From Candidatus Thorarchaeota archaeon (GTDB lineage Archaea > Asgardarchaeota > Thorarchaeia > Thorarchaeales > Thorarchaeaceae), in contig SDOA01000005.1 of NCBI GenBank assembly GCA_004524595.1, forward strand, positions 1 to 64,000: a stretch of DNA of 64,000 nucleotides. The letters run 5' to 3'. Shown here piece by piece: positions 27,216-35,770 of this stretch. A model generated the notes under the pieces. The model ran no database searches and was not told the origin of the DNA. It saw only the letters and a program-made list of their open reading frames with translations. The position numbers and the translations under genes were made by a program. Each line of letters starts with the position of its first letter. The stretch's first letter is position 1.

Positions 27216-28167
27216 TTTTCTCTAAATATTCCCCGAAGAAAGATGTCAAGTCAATATTACCGCCGCTGATTATGATACCAATTTTTTCCGCTTCAACGTC
27301 ATCAATCATGTTAAGTAGTCCTGCTAATGAAACAGCTCCAGATGGCTCCACTACAAGTTTCATTCGCTCCCATAACAACCTCATTGCATCAATTATCTCA
27401 TGCTCTTTTACCAATATGATATCATCCACATACTTCCGAATAATCTTAAAAGTTATCTCGCCCAATTGTGTTCTAAGACCATCTGCTATCGTTTTCGGTT
27501 TCAAACTTGGAAGAATTGTGTCTGCTCTAATTGAACGGTAAGCATCATCAGCATTTGCTGGCTCAACTGCGAAAACTTTAACGTCTGGGCACAAACCCTT
27601 TGCAGCAATTGCGGTACCACTTATGAGACCTCCTCCTCCAACAGGAGCAAATATGTAATCGAGAGAACCAACCTCATCAATGAGTTCCAAGGTCGCTGTT
27701 CCTGCGCCAGCGATTATTCTTGGATCATTATATGGATGAACAAGAGTGAACCCATACTCCTCAATCAGGTCATTTACCACTGCAACCCTACTCTCTGTAC
27801 TATTCTCGCAGAAGACTATTTCAGCGCCATATCCTCTTGTTGCATCTACTTTTACTTTGGGAGAATTCTTAGGCATAACAATTGTTGCTTTTATACCTAG
27901 CATCGAAGCAGCGAGGGATAAAGCCTGAGCATGATTCCCAGATGAATGTGCTATAACTCCATGATCTCTTTCATTCTTAGTTAATTGTGAAACAGTATTA
28001 TATGCCCCTCTGAATTTGAATGCACCCACTCTCTGAAGATTTTCGCACTTGAAATATACTTGACAACCAGTCATGTTATCAATTGTGGTTGAATTCATTA
28101 CAGGTGTCCTGATGACGACAGGTCTTATTCTGTCATATGCTGCTCGAATATCAGAGAGGCTAATCAT
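27202..28167 (-). CDS. Threonine dehydratase / serine racemase-family PLP enzyme
   Basis: The 321-residue enzyme is of fold type II. The PLP lysine is in FKFRGAYN near residue 50, the phosphate-binding glycine loop is VGGGGLISG near 175, and SSGNHAQA near 78 contacts PLP. There is no C-terminal ACT domain, so the catabolic (TdcB-like) or serine racemase type fits better than the isoleucine-regulated IlvA. Substrates are threonine or serine. The ACT-domain gene at 28795 is not fused but is near. Confidence 0.9.
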   Translation of the reverse strand: MISLSDIRAAYDRIRPVVIRTPVMNSTTIDNMTGCQVYFKCENLQRVGAFKFRGAYNTVSQLTKNERDHGVIAHSSGNHAQALSLAASMLGIKATIVMPKNSPKVKVDATRGYGAEIVFCENSTESRVAVVNDLIEEYGFTLVHPYNDPRIIAGAGTATLELIDEVGSLDYIFAPVGGGGLISGTAIAAKGLCPDVKVFAVEPANADDAYRSIRADTILPSLKPKTIADGLRTQLGEITFKIIRKYVDDIILVKEHEIIDAMRLLWERMKLVVEPSGAVSLAGLLNMIDDVEAEKIGIIISGGNIDLTSFFGEYLEKITVD

Positions 28168-28313
28168 ATTTTGTCAAGTAAGGACTACATTGAAAAGGAT
28201 TCCTTTCAGGGATGGAGCACTTAGAAATCTTTCACCCTTACAGGGTGTCCAATGCGCGATTCATTTCAAGCGCAATCACAATCTGGATTGAAGATATGCC
28301 GGTGAATGGTACA

Positions 28314-28805
28314 ATGAGAGGAATTCGGAGGAAAGAAAAAACCATAGAGAACATGAGTGAGATGCTCTCTATCCTTACTAATACAAAATATATCACCATT
28401 GCAATGTGTCAAAATGACCAACCATATTTGGTTACTCTAAGTCATGGTTTTGATGCAGAGAATAATTGCATCTATTTCCACTGTGCACAAGAGGGGAAAA
28501 AAATCGATATCTTAACATCAAACAACTTAGTATGGGGACAGGCTATTGAAGACCATGGATATGCTGAAGGAGCATGTGACCATCTCTATGCAACAGTGCA
28601 ATTCATGGGGAGAGTGACATTCATTGGAGATATTGAAGAGAAGGAACGTGCACTTAGGATTATGGTCCATGCACTTGAACCAGAACCTGAAAAAGTAATT
28701 CAAGAGCAAATATCTGAAAAATCTCTCCAGAGAGTGAATATTGGAAGAATCGATATCGGGTTCATGAGTGGAAAGAAATCAAAAGAAATTGTTGTTATTC
28801 TATAG
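28314..28805 (+). CDS. Pyridoxamine 5'-phosphate oxidase-like FMN-binding protein (NimA type)
   Basis: About 163 residues from ATG 28314, with GGTGA eight bases upstream; earlier ATG or TTG starts would add a non-family tail. The start MRGIRRKEKTIEN fits NimA-like split-barrel proteins (MRRxxREI). Strands TKYITIAMCQNDQPYLVTLSHGFD and CIYFHCAQEGKKIDIL form the flavin barrel. Family members reduce nitro compounds or bind heme/flavin. The start choice is confident, the substrate is not. Confidence 0.8.
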   Translation: MRGIRRKEKTIENMSEMLSILTNTKYITIAMCQNDQPYLVTLSHGFDAENNCIYFHCAQEGKKIDILTSNNLVWGQAIEDHGYAEGACDHLYATVQFMGRVTFIGDIEEKERALRIMVHALEPEPEKVIQEQISEKSLQRVNIGRIDIGFMSGKKSKEIVVIL

Positions 28806-29199
28806 AATCTGGAATTTTCTCAAGTATGACCAATACATCATCGATTTTAGAAAGTGGAACAAATAGATGATCATGATAGTAAGCAGAAACTACATTTACA
28901 CTAATTCCAGCTTCAGCTAACACTTTTGTTACTACAGCGAGAAATCCAACAGCTTCAAGATGAGAGTGAACTGCGAGTGTGATTAAACCCCAGATGCAAT
29001 CGTATGATAATTCATTCGCAACAGCTACCTCTTTTGATACAACGACCGTGACTCCTTCAGATTCTCTGAATATAAAAAGTGGAGTGTCCTTCAAGGTTCG
29101 AAGAGTTTCCAAGTCAATTGAACAGAACACGTACTCTCCAGGAATATGTCTGGGTTCAATGTTCTTCAAAAGTAACTTCAAATCTCGAACCCCGGTCAT
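28795..29199 (-). CDS. ACT-domain protein
   Basis: The 134-residue protein consists of an N-terminal lead and two ACT-like halves, with the strand YVFCSIDLETL, LFIFRESEGVTVVVSKEVA and VGFLAVVTKVLAEAGISVNVVSAYYHDHLFVP. The glycine-rich turn of ACT domains, ALAEAGIS-type, is present. ACT domains bind amino acids. It shares direction with the nitroreductase gene (7 bp apart) and may report amino acid level; partner unknown. Confidence 0.82.
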   Translation of the reverse strand: MTGVRDLKLLLKNIEPRHIPGEYVFCSIDLETLRTLKDTPLFIFRESEGVTVVVSKEVAVANELSYDCIWGLITLAVHSHLEAVGFLAVVTKVLAEAGISVNVVSAYYHDHLFVPLSKIDDVLVILEKIPDSIE

Positions 29200-29205
29200 G
29201 AATTT

Positions 29206-29721
29206 TCACTCGTTCCTATTTCCGAAACGTTCCCATGAAACAATTTCTTCTAAAGACAATCTTGTGCTTGTCCTTTCTTGGTCCCCATACCCTAGAGAAA
29301 CTGAGCATATGACTCGTAATTCATCGGGTATGTCCAGAAGTTCACGGAAGATTGGTTCAATATCAGTATCTCGAACGCCCATCCAACAGGTGCTCAAGCC
29401 TTCTGCTAATGCAGCAAGTAACATATTTTGTACCGCATTATGTGGGTCTGCAAGATGATAACGAGGGTGTTTAGATGGATCTCCAAGGACCACTAACACC
29501 ACAGGGGATTCGCTCATGAATCGTCCATAAGGATGTGCTTGAGCGAGCTTAGAGCGCATATCAGCATCACGAATGACAATGAAATGCCATGGTTGTTTGT
29601 TCGATGCAGAGGGTGCCCATCGACCAGCTTGAAGAACAGTTTGAATTTGTTCCAAAGTGACCTCTGTTGATTTATATTTTCTAATGCTTCTTCGATTCCG
29701 TATTGCTTTAACGACGTCCAT
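29206..29721 (-). CDS. Nitroreductase-family flavoprotein
   Basis: The 171-residue protein has the family N-terminal motif VKAIRNRRSIRKYKSTEV, the FMN-binding GRWAPSASNKQPWHFIVI and the C-terminal SLGYGDQERTSTRLSLEEIV. It is a dimeric NAD(P)H/FMN oxidoreductase type; natural substrates of archaeal members vary. It is at normal length for the short (about 170 aa) subgroup. Confidence 0.92.
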   Translation of the reverse strand: MDVVKAIRNRRSIRKYKSTEVTLEQIQTVLQAGRWAPSASNKQPWHFIVIRDADMRSKLAQAHPYGRFMSESPVVLVVLGDPSKHPRYHLADPHNAVQNMLLAALAEGLSTCWMGVRDTDIEPIFRELLDIPDELRVICSVSLGYGDQERTSTRLSLEEIVSWERFGNRNE

Positions 29722-29837
29722 ATTAATTCATCTTAATGACACATACACCCATTATGAAACCTACGGTGAGGGGAAAAAATAAGCCCTGAACATAAACCTA
29801 AAAGGGAGTATCAAAGAGTGCGGGCTTCTATACCGAA

Positions 29838-31289
29838 TTGGAGTGGATTGACATTCTAAAAATCCAACGAAGAGAACTCACAAGTGTCGGAGTTGATATT
29901 GGTTCCTCTACATCTCATGTCGTTTTTAGTAGACTCACCCTTGAAAAAAACCAGAAAGTTCCAACTGAAAAATTTGAAATTGTAGACCGCATGATTCTCT
30001 ATTCAGGGCCAATCCATCTAACTCCATTTAAGGATGCAAAGACAATAGATTTCGAAGCTCTCAAAGAACTCCTTCTTCAAGATTATAAAACTGCGGGAAT
30101 TTCAGTGACTGATGTTGATACTGGGGCAGTCATTATAACTGGTGAAACTGCTAAGAAAGAGAATGCAGAATGGATTGTAAATGTATTAGCAGGCGAAGCA
30201 GGTAATTTCGTAGCAGCTACAGCTGGACCTAATTTTGAATCAGTTCTAGCAGCCTATGGTTCTGGTGCTGTATTAAGATCAGCTGAGAATGATAAAACCA
30301 TAATGAATATCGATATTGGTGGAGGTTCTTCCAATATCGCAGTCTGTATTGATGGTAGAGTCATTGCAACAGCTGCACTTAATGTGGGAGGACGTTTGAT
30401 TGCAACTGATGATGAAGGAATTATTGTTCGACTTGAAGATACAGGAAAGAAAATTGCTTCACTGTTGGATATTAAACTCGAATTGGGTCTGATGCTCGAT
30501 ATTGACACCAAAGAAAAAATTGCCAATGAACTAGCAAATGCACTAATTGAAGGAATTCAAGGAAGGACTAATTTAGAGAGTACACGTATGTTGATGATGA
30601 CACCCCCACTTACATATGATGGTGAGATAGATCTCATCACATTTTCAGGCGGTGTAGCCGAATACTATTATGGTGTTGAGGGTAAGCAATTTAATGATCT
30701 AGGCTATATTCTATCAGAATCTATCAAGAAGAAGGCTTGTGCTTACAATTTGCCTGTAGGAGAGCCTGACCAACGGATACGGGCTACTGTTATCGGTGCA
30801 GGACATTTCAGTCTGCAAGTAAGTGGTTCTACTACATTTCTCTCATCTGGTCTAGACTATCCAATACGAAATGTACCAGTAATCGTACCATATGTACCAG
30901 GTAGAAAAGCATCTGCAGAGCTAATCCAGAAAGCAATCGAAGAGGCAATCAAACGATTTGATCTCCGAGAGGGAGAAGATAGAATGATACTCGCTTTCAA
31001 AGATGCAGTTCGACCTTCATACGAAAATCTCATGGAATTCGTCAAGGGGGTTGTAGCTTCACTGCCTAACACAATAGTAAAAAATCAGCCAATCATGATG
31101 TGTTTTGATACTGATATTGGTAATAGTGTAGGGAATATCATGCGCAGAGAAACAGGAATCATAAATGAGATTCTCTCAATTGATGAAATATCTCTAAGAG
31201 AGGGAGACTTCATTGATATTGGAGCACCTATCATAGAGGATATAGTTGTACCAGTAGTAGTCAAAACATTGGTATTTGATGTGGAGTAG
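29838..31289 (+). CDS. eutA: EutA-like reactivating ATPase
   Basis: The 483-residue ASKHA-fold protein matches EutA, the factor that restores ethanolamine ammonia-lyase by ejecting inactive cobalamin. Visible segments are VGVDIGSSTSHVVFSRL, AVIITGETAKKENAEW, NIDIGGGSSNIAVC and ITFSGGVAEYYYG. The start is uncertain: TTG 29838 is used because no in-frame ATG lies before the conserved VGVDIG. No eutB, eutC or microcompartment gene is near, so the partner enzyme is either elsewhere or a different B12 enzyme. Confidence 0.85.
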   Translation: MEWIDILKIQRRELTSVGVDIGSSTSHVVFSRLTLEKNQKVPTEKFEIVDRMILYSGPIHLTPFKDAKTIDFEALKELLLQDYKTAGISVTDVDTGAVIITGETAKKENAEWIVNVLAGEAGNFVAATAGPNFESVLAAYGSGAVLRSAENDKTIMNIDIGGGSSNIAVCIDGRVIATAALNVGGRLIATDDEGIIVRLEDTGKKIASLLDIKLELGLMLDIDTKEKIANELANALIEGIQGRTNLESTRMLMMTPPLTYDGEIDLITFSGGVAEYYYGVEGKQFNDLGYILSESIKKKACAYNLPVGEPDQRIRATVIGAGHFSLQVSGSTTFLSSGLDYPIRNVPVIVPYVPGRKASAELIQKAIEEAIKRFDLREGEDRMILAFKDAVRPSYENLMEFVKGVVASLPNTIVKNQPIMMCFDTDIGNSVGNIMRRETGIINEILSIDEISLREGDFIDIGAPIIEDIVVPVVVKTLVFDVE

Positions 31290-31310
31290 GAATAACAGAC
31301 AAATTCTGTA

Positions 31311-32498
31311 TTAGTCTTTGTTTCTTTTCCTAAGGTTCTTAATTCGTGAAATAATAATATAGTATAAAGGAACTTTTACTATATCCTCTCGATAACGATA
31401 GGGAGTTCCAGGAGTAGTACTTACTCCCTCCTCTTCTTTCTTTTTTTCTTCATCCCACCAATAACGAGGTTCATCTTCTCTCCATATGCGATCTGTCAAT
31501 CCAATAATTGGTCTATGCAATTTGACAACTAGTAAACCAGCAAGGAAAACGAAGGGGAGGGGTATAACGACATTATAGTAGTAGTAAAACATAGAAGGGA
31601 ATACCATTCTGATAATTAGTGGATATAATGTTGCCATAAGACCTACTAACATCAATCGCTTGCGAGTGACCTCTTTTCTAAGATAACGATAGATCTCTCT
31701 TACAAAGTAGAAATTTCCTACCGAAGAGAGCGCAGTAATTTGAATATCAGCCAAGTTGGCAATGGCACCATAAATTGATACCGCTATAAAATCAAAGTAA
31801 ACATCGGTATTGAGTGTAAATATGTAAAAAAGTCCGACAAAATAATATGCTCTCCAGATGTAGTATGCCAATCCAACGAAAGATGGAACGAAACAAATAA
31901 CGACCCAAAGGATTATCGCTACTCTCATCTCCCTCTTTATCTTTAGCTCAGAGAGCAGCATTATCTCTCTCATATTTTGATCATGTATTTCAAATGGGCT
32001 TGCTATTGATACTGCTTGTCTTTGAATCAATGGCAGAATGATGAAGGCGGCCATGACTAATACAGGAAAGATAGCCAACTGCATTGATACTGAATAATAC
32101 TCTGAAATGTGTAGATGTATTCTACTAATGAAGATAGGAAGAATGAAGTAAACAACTCCAACTGTATTAGCGACTAGAGCGATACATACACCGAAACCCA
32201 TTTTCCAATAGGATTTCTTCAATGGAATTTGTACAATCTTATAGTTATAGATAAAGCCAGGAAAAGTGATTATTAATCCTAAAATGATGTTTCGAAACAG
32301 GATACCAAGGGTTCTAAATATTGAGTATTGCTCAATATGGACATATGGTGAATAGCCCAACGATGTGAAAAGAAAACTGGATGATAACGATTGAAAAAAA
32401 TCACCTAGACTCGTAAAAACATAGAACGATGGAATCATCATTATGAATAGGAATTTCGACAAGAAACCTATAGGTAGAGGAAATTCCTTTCCGAACAA
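31311..32498 (-). CDS. Multi-pass membrane protein of unknown function
   Basis: The 395-residue protein has about nine hydrophobic helices, separated by a short charged middle loop (residues 160-195), and a cytoplasmic-looking C-tail with EEKKKEEEG and many basic residues. Tyr and Phe are very frequent. The TTG start directly follows an AAGGAG, so the true start may be a few codons downstream. I do not recognise the family; it could be a transporter-like or scaffold protein. Confidence 0.6.
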   Translation of the reverse strand: MFGKEFPLPIGFLSKFLFIMMIPSFYVFTSLGDFFQSLSSSFLFTSLGYSPYVHIEQYSIFRTLGILFRNIILGLIITFPGFIYNYKIVQIPLKKSYWKMGFGVCIALVANTVGVVYFILPIFISRIHLHISEYYSVSMQLAIFPVLVMAAFIILPLIQRQAVSIASPFEIHDQNMREIMLLSELKIKREMRVAIILWVVICFVPSFVGLAYYIWRAYYFVGLFYIFTLNTDVYFDFIAVSIYGAIANLADIQITALSSVGNFYFVREIYRYLRKEVTRKRLMLVGLMATLYPLIIRMVFPSMFYYYYNVVIPLPFVFLAGLLVVKLHRPIIGLTDRIWREDEPRYWWDEEKKKEEEGVSTTPGTPYRYREDIVKVPLYYIIISRIKNLRKRNKD

Positions 32499-32630
32499 CT
32501 CCTTCTAGCTCCAAAGTATCTAACAGTCACAACCATATAAAAATGTGTGAAAGAGAAATCTCTAAAGATCTCTGCAGGACCCAAACTATTCAAATATGAC
32601 CAAATTTATCTTTTCTTCGAGGATCGCATT

Positions 32631-33545
32631 ATGATTCAAATAACACCCCCAGATTTTTTAACCAATCCAATTGAATACATCAAATTCTATTGGAATCAGA
32701 TATTACCCTATTTAGTCCTCGTTATAACGCTCGTAATCCTTCTTGCTGCATATGTGGTAATCACAAGACTAGCACGTAAATCCTTACAAAATGTTGGCAT
32801 GGGACCAGAAGCATCAACTGGAATTGTGATTATACTGAGGCTCATCTTCTTTATGGCTGCGATTTCTGTTATTGTGACTGCATTTCAGACAAGTTTTGCA
32901 ACAATACTCTCACTAAGCGCCATATTTGGCACAGCTTTAGGTCTTGCTTTCTCGCAAGCTCTTGGAAATATCGTAAGTGGATTATATGTTCTCACTGCGC
33001 GTCCATTTCGTGTGGGTGATTATGTAAAAATTGGCAATGTAGAGGGAATTGTCCGCGAAATTACTTTGAATTATACCAGGGTACTTTTAGCTGATGAAAC
33101 AACTGAACTTGTTCCGAACAATAAAGTAGTCAGCAGTGAAGTGACCAACTATCGTATAGATATTAGTAGTTATATTCAGATAATAGAAGGCGAAGAAAAA
33201 GAAGAAATGGAATCAAAAACTAGAGGGCGAAATTATATTCATCATTTAGGTGATGCTCTGAGTCGATTGCGACAAATCACAGGGATCGAGGAAGCTTACA
33301 GATACACGTTTGATATCAATATTCATATGAGTTATAATCAGAAAGCAATGATGAATTGGTTTGATCAGGTTTGTGATAAATGGTCAACAATATTCGCAAC
33401 TAGACCTACCTATCAGGTTTGGGCAAAACCAACTGCTGCTGTAACCTACAGGTTTGCCTATATCGTTGAAGACCCCATGATAATTATCAGAAGAGGTTCC
33501 GATTTTCTCAATGATCTACTAGAGAAATATTATGCAGGCTCATAG
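32631..33545 (+). CDS. MscS-type mechanosensitive channel
   Basis: About 304 residues from ATG 32631, with GAGGAT six bases upstream; a GTG 84 bases upstream would add an unlikely tail. Two hydrophobic helices precede the pore helix with the Gly/Ala-rich SAIFGTALGLAFSQALGNIVSG, followed by the beta domain RPFRVGDYVKIGNVEGIVREITLNYT. This matches the small-conductance channel fold that releases solutes on osmotic downshift. The C-terminal cytoplasmic part is somewhat divergent. Confidence 0.92.
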   Translation: MIQITPPDFLTNPIEYIKFYWNQILPYLVLVITLVILLAAYVVITRLARKSLQNVGMGPEASTGIVIILRLIFFMAAISVIVTAFQTSFATILSLSAIFGTALGLAFSQALGNIVSGLYVLTARPFRVGDYVKIGNVEGIVREITLNYTRVLLADETTELVPNNKVVSSEVTNYRIDISSYIQIIEGEEKEEMESKTRGRNYIHHLGDALSRLRQITGIEEAYRYTFDINIHMSYNQKAMMNWFDQVCDKWSTIFATRPTYQVWAKPTAAVTYRFAYIVEDPMIIIRRGSDFLNDLLEKYYAGS

Positions 33546-33550
33546 TCTAG

Positions 33551-33985
33551 CTAGTAATACCTTGGTATGAGGTCATTGAACCAAGGCGGCACTTTAGCAT
33601 TCTCAACTCTATCAGATGATGGTAAATATGGTTTAATATCAATAATTGGAGAACCAGAGTTTGCATCCATATGGTCTACTATAATCCGATTATCTATTGG
33701 ATCGATTCCTTCAATCTTTACAACAGTGAGTCCAATCGGATTGGGTCTTGCAGGAGAACGACATGCAAACACACCAGATTGCTCTAGACCTTTTTTCTTA
33801 GAAGGAGTTACAAGAATTGTCTGTCTATCTAATGGATTATCACGACCATCAATCCACCAAAGAATGATGACATGAGAAAATAATTCCAGGTGCGTAGTAG
33901 CATCCCAATAGGCCTTGCTAATCACCAAAGAAACCTCGGAGCCATTCTTCTCAATATGTCCAATAGGTAAGATAGAATACTTCAT
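33551..33985 (-). CDS. trmO: tRNA t6A37 N6-methyltransferase TrmO-like (TsaA/YaeB)
   Basis: About 144 residues from ATG 33985, which has GGTGAT close upstream; the longer open frame lacks family character. It has the family pattern ILPIGHIEKNG, LFSHVIILWWIDGRD, SGVFACRSPARPNPIGLTVVKIE and a C-terminal VPPWF. TrmO methylates N6-threonylcarbamoyladenosine in tRNA with SAM. Length fits the single-domain archaeal form. Confidence 0.92.
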   Translation of the reverse strand: MKYSILPIGHIEKNGSEVSLVISKAYWDATTHLELFSHVIILWWIDGRDNPLDRQTILVTPSKKKGLEQSGVFACRSPARPNPIGLTVVKIEGIDPIDNRIIVDHMDANSGSPIIDIKPYLPSSDRVENAKVPPWFNDLIPRYY

Positions 33986-34068
33986 AGATATCACCATCCA
34001 AACAATGTGATTGTTGGAGTCGTAACAGATTAATCCAACTATTAATCCAAATCTCATGAGGTCGGATA

Positions 34069-34554
34069 ATGTTGAAAGGAAAAACTGTTTCAGAGTCACG
34101 TACAATAATGACACAGACTGTATTCCCAAATGATGTGAATAACAACGGAACACTCTATGGAGGAAGACTGCTTAATTGGATTGATACTCTAGGTTCAATT
34201 GTGGCAAAAAGACACAGTAGGAGTTCAATTGTTACAGTATCAATTGATTCATTGAATTTTCTCAGTCCGACGCGACAACGTGATATAGTCACTCTAGAAG
34301 CATGGGTTAATTTTGTTGGAAGAACCTCAATGGAAATAGAGGTCAGAGTTACATCTGAAAATCCGATAACTGCTGAAGTTTCAAAAAATTGCAGAGCTTT
34401 TCTTACATATGTAGCAACAGATGAGAAGGGAAGACCTAAACCAGTTCCACCACTCATTCTCAGTTCTAAAGAGGAAGAACTCCGTTGTGAGCAAGCTAAA
34501 GAACGTAGAGCAGAGAGATTACGAAGAAGAGACCTCGGTGCCATTGAGTGGTAA
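34069..34554 (+). CDS. Acyl-CoA thioesterase, hotdog fold (YciA/BFIT type)
   Basis: The 161-residue protein carries the hotdog signature FPNDVNNNGTLYGGRLLNWIDTLGSIVAKRHS, in which Asn and Asp of the N-terminal motif and the LYGG turn belong to the active site, and later VTLEAWVNFVGRTSMEIEVRV. The Arg/Glu-rich C-tail is a helical extension. It hydrolyses acyl-CoA. The gene is divergent from trmO, and a Shine-Dalgarno GAGGTCGGAT precedes the ATG. Confidence 0.9.
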   Translation: MLKGKTVSESRTIMTQTVFPNDVNNNGTLYGGRLLNWIDTLGSIVAKRHSRSSIVTVSIDSLNFLSPTRQRDIVTLEAWVNFVGRTSMEIEVRVTSENPITAEVSKNCRAFLTYVATDEKGRPKPVPPLILSSKEEELRCEQAKERRAERLRRRDLGAIEW

Positions 34555-34658
34555 GATGATTAACAAATGAGTATTTTTCAATTCATATCTAATGTATTCT
34601 ATTACTTAACTCGATGAATTAATAGGTAGGTTTCCTTGTCAAACTCCGGGTGTCACCT

Positions 34659-35768
34659 ATGAAATCGATTCGAATTGGTAATGTGAAGAGTTCACCAGGG
34701 AAGATTGCCTATGGTTTTATTGATGCTATGGATCTCCCAACTGGGACAAAAGATAGAATTCCTGTTGTGATTGCACAAGGAGAACAGGATGGACCCACGT
34801 TCTTCTTATCTGCAAATATCCATGGCAACGAATTAACAGGTGTTGCAGTGCTACACGAACTTGTAACCCAAAACCTTACAGATGAGTTACAAGGAACTAT
34901 TGTATCGATTCCAACTCTTAACCCAACAGCATTGCGGCTTTATCAAAGGTATCCAGAATATCAAGACGAAGATCCTAATCGCCAATTTCCAGAAGGTATG
35001 TTTGCGAATCTTGAAGAAGATGATGAAGATAAGAAATTCCTCAAACCCTTTGAACAGGTAGCAACACTGCTATATTCCTATTTTAAAAAATATGCAGACT
35101 TTCATATGGATATTCATAATCATTCATTACGCTCAGTACCCTACTCAATTCTGGATCGCATATTCTATAATGGTGAAGATGAGAAACATGCTGCTGAACA
35201 ACTTGCTAAAAAACAACTTGGGATGGTTGAAGCCTTTGGAGAAGGTGCAATGATGACAGCAGATTTTCCACCTAAAAAATACATGAATTTGAAATATCAT
35301 AAATCATTATCTGGAGCTGTGTTAAATTCTCTGAGAATTCCAGCATTTACAGTTGAATTAGGAAGTAATTGCGTATTATATCCCGAGATTGTTTCAGGAG
35401 CCGTCAAAGCAACAAGAAACCTTCTGAGATGGGCAGGAATGCTTGATTCTCCGAAAGAGAAAATCACAGAATATAAAGTTCCAAATCCTGAATATCGACT
35501 CAGGAGAATCGAACATCCCAGATCACAATATTCAGGTATTGTAAAACTGCTTGTCGGACCAGGAGAGAAAGTAAAGAGAGGTCAATCAATTGCTTCAATT
35601 ACTGATATTCATGGTCGTCCAATCGGTGAAGGTGTGGTTAAGACAGAATATGACGGATACATGATAGCTCTTCGAGACCAGATGACAATATATCCAAATC
35701 TTGGAGTTGCTGAAATGGGTATCAAAGATGAGTATGATATCGTTGTACCAATGCCCCCAAAGAAATGA
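34659..35768 (+). CDS. Succinylglutamate desuccinylase/aspartoacylase-family zinc hydrolase
   Basis: About 369 residues from ATG 34659; the in-frame GTG 34650 is an alternative. Zinc ligands are seen in NIHGNELTG (His and Glu) and the later DIHNHSL. A catalytic Glu is likely in FTVELGSN. The C-terminal 80 residues (KVKRGQSIASITDIHGRPIGEGVVKTEYDGY) form a biotinyl-like beta barrel seen in AstE/AspA relatives. These enzymes remove N-acyl groups from amino acids. The exact acyl-amino acid is not known. Confidence 0.87.
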   Translation: MKSIRIGNVKSSPGKIAYGFIDAMDLPTGTKDRIPVVIAQGEQDGPTFFLSANIHGNELTGVAVLHELVTQNLTDELQGTIVSIPTLNPTALRLYQRYPEYQDEDPNRQFPEGMFANLEEDDEDKKFLKPFEQVATLLYSYFKKYADFHMDIHNHSLRSVPYSILDRIFYNGEDEKHAAEQLAKKQLGMVEAFGEGAMMTADFPPKKYMNLKYHKSLSGAVLNSLRIPAFTVELGSNCVLYPEIVSGAVKATRNLLRWAGMLDSPKEKITEYKVPNPEYRLRRIEHPRSQYSGIVKLLVGPGEKVKRGQSIASITDIHGRPIGEGVVKTEYDGYMIALRDQMTIYPNLGVAEMGIKDEYDIVVPMPPKK

Positions 35769-35770
35769 TA

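Noticed and set aside
29838..31289. Ethanolamine-utilisation microcompartment locus around eutA
   Set aside because: No shell protein, eutBC or other eut gene is in the surrounding 10 kb.
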